A stretch of DNA of 64,000 bases from an uncultured Rickettsiales bacterium. GTDB lineage: Bacteria; Pseudomonadota; Alphaproteobacteria; Rickettsiales; UBA1997. Below the pieces are notes generated by a model. That model was given only the letters and a program-made list of their open reading frames with translations. It made no database searches and was not told where the DNA came from. This document shows positions 63,983 through 64,000 of the stretch, one piece after another. The stretch spans positions 1 to 64,000 of the forward strand of contig CAKVGI010000007.1 in the NCBI GenBank assembly GCA_934747265.1, in the 5' to 3' direction. A program made the translations under genes and the position numbers. Every line of letters begins with the position of its first letter. Within the stretch, counting starts at the first letter, position 1.

Positions 63983-64000
63983 ATAATAACTTTCATTGAT

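Overview
This is a very AT-rich chromosomal window with dense bacterial genes in standard code, mostly short intergenic gaps and no rRNA. An alphaproteobacterium, probably host-associated, is the best reading. Evidence includes an orphan alphaproteobacterial gene-transfer-agent tail gene (GTA gp15 type, 979-4575), an ankyrin-repeat protein with a signal peptide, a giant VirB6-like type IV secretion protein of the kind common in Rickettsiales, and scattered cell-envelope genes. Some features argue against a strongly reduced Rickettsia or Anaplasma: a full-length bifunctional Rel/SpoT, a class A PBP, a single-chain alpha2-type glycyl-tRNA synthetase and an ADP-forming acyl-CoA synthetase typical of fermentative metabolism. 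The exact lineage (Rickettsiales-like or a gut-type low-GC alphaproteobacterium) cannot be settled from the window.

Layout. 1-4800: a G/C-rich repeat array, acpP, the GTA gene and tRNA-Arg(TCT). 4989-12957: cysS-ybgC, a minus-strand trio (270-aa membrane protein, DciA-like, secreted 129-aa protein), ftsH, ankyrin protein, rsmE. 13-20 kb: a composite repeat, the frr-uppS-cdsA-pgpA operon (ribosome recycling, undecaprenyl-PP and phospholipid synthesis), rpsL-rpsG cut off from fusA/tuf, and a second composite repeat. 20-29 kb: tolC-macA-fmt, an amino-acid ABC operon, a phosphate-selective-type porin, an adenosine-deaminase-like enzyme and a promoter-terminator pair that probably brackets an unknown small RNA. 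29-38.8 kb: yraN-murG-asmA, a broken eptA, a glycosyltransferase, and rpoZ-rel. 38.9-48.8 kb: glyQS, second porin, class A PBP, EamA transporter, a degenerate S66-peptidase-like membrane protein, uvrD, prepilin. 49-52 kb: half repeat, rpsF-rpsR-rplI and a third full composite repeat. 52-58.5 kb: ADP-forming acyl-CoA synthetase, a degenerate trypsin-like protein, topA and an outer-membrane barrel. 58.5-64 kb: giant VirB6-like protein, small lipoprotein and a 107-aa membrane protein.

The most distinctive structure not explained by genes is a family of large non-coding composite repeats. Each full copy has an A arm of roughly 50-bp units with GTCAGT/ACTGAC and CCCCCTT/AAGGGGG palindromes, an AT-rich core of about 200 bp that is partly conserved between copies, and a B arm of 25-29-bp units around CCCCTTATCAGGGG. 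There are three full copies (13.2-13.9, 18.6-19.5, 51.2-51.85 kb) and two B-arm-only copies (60-360, 48.9-49.2 kb). Their unit conservation is highest next to the core and decays outward. One sits immediately after rpsL-rpsG, where fusA would be expected.
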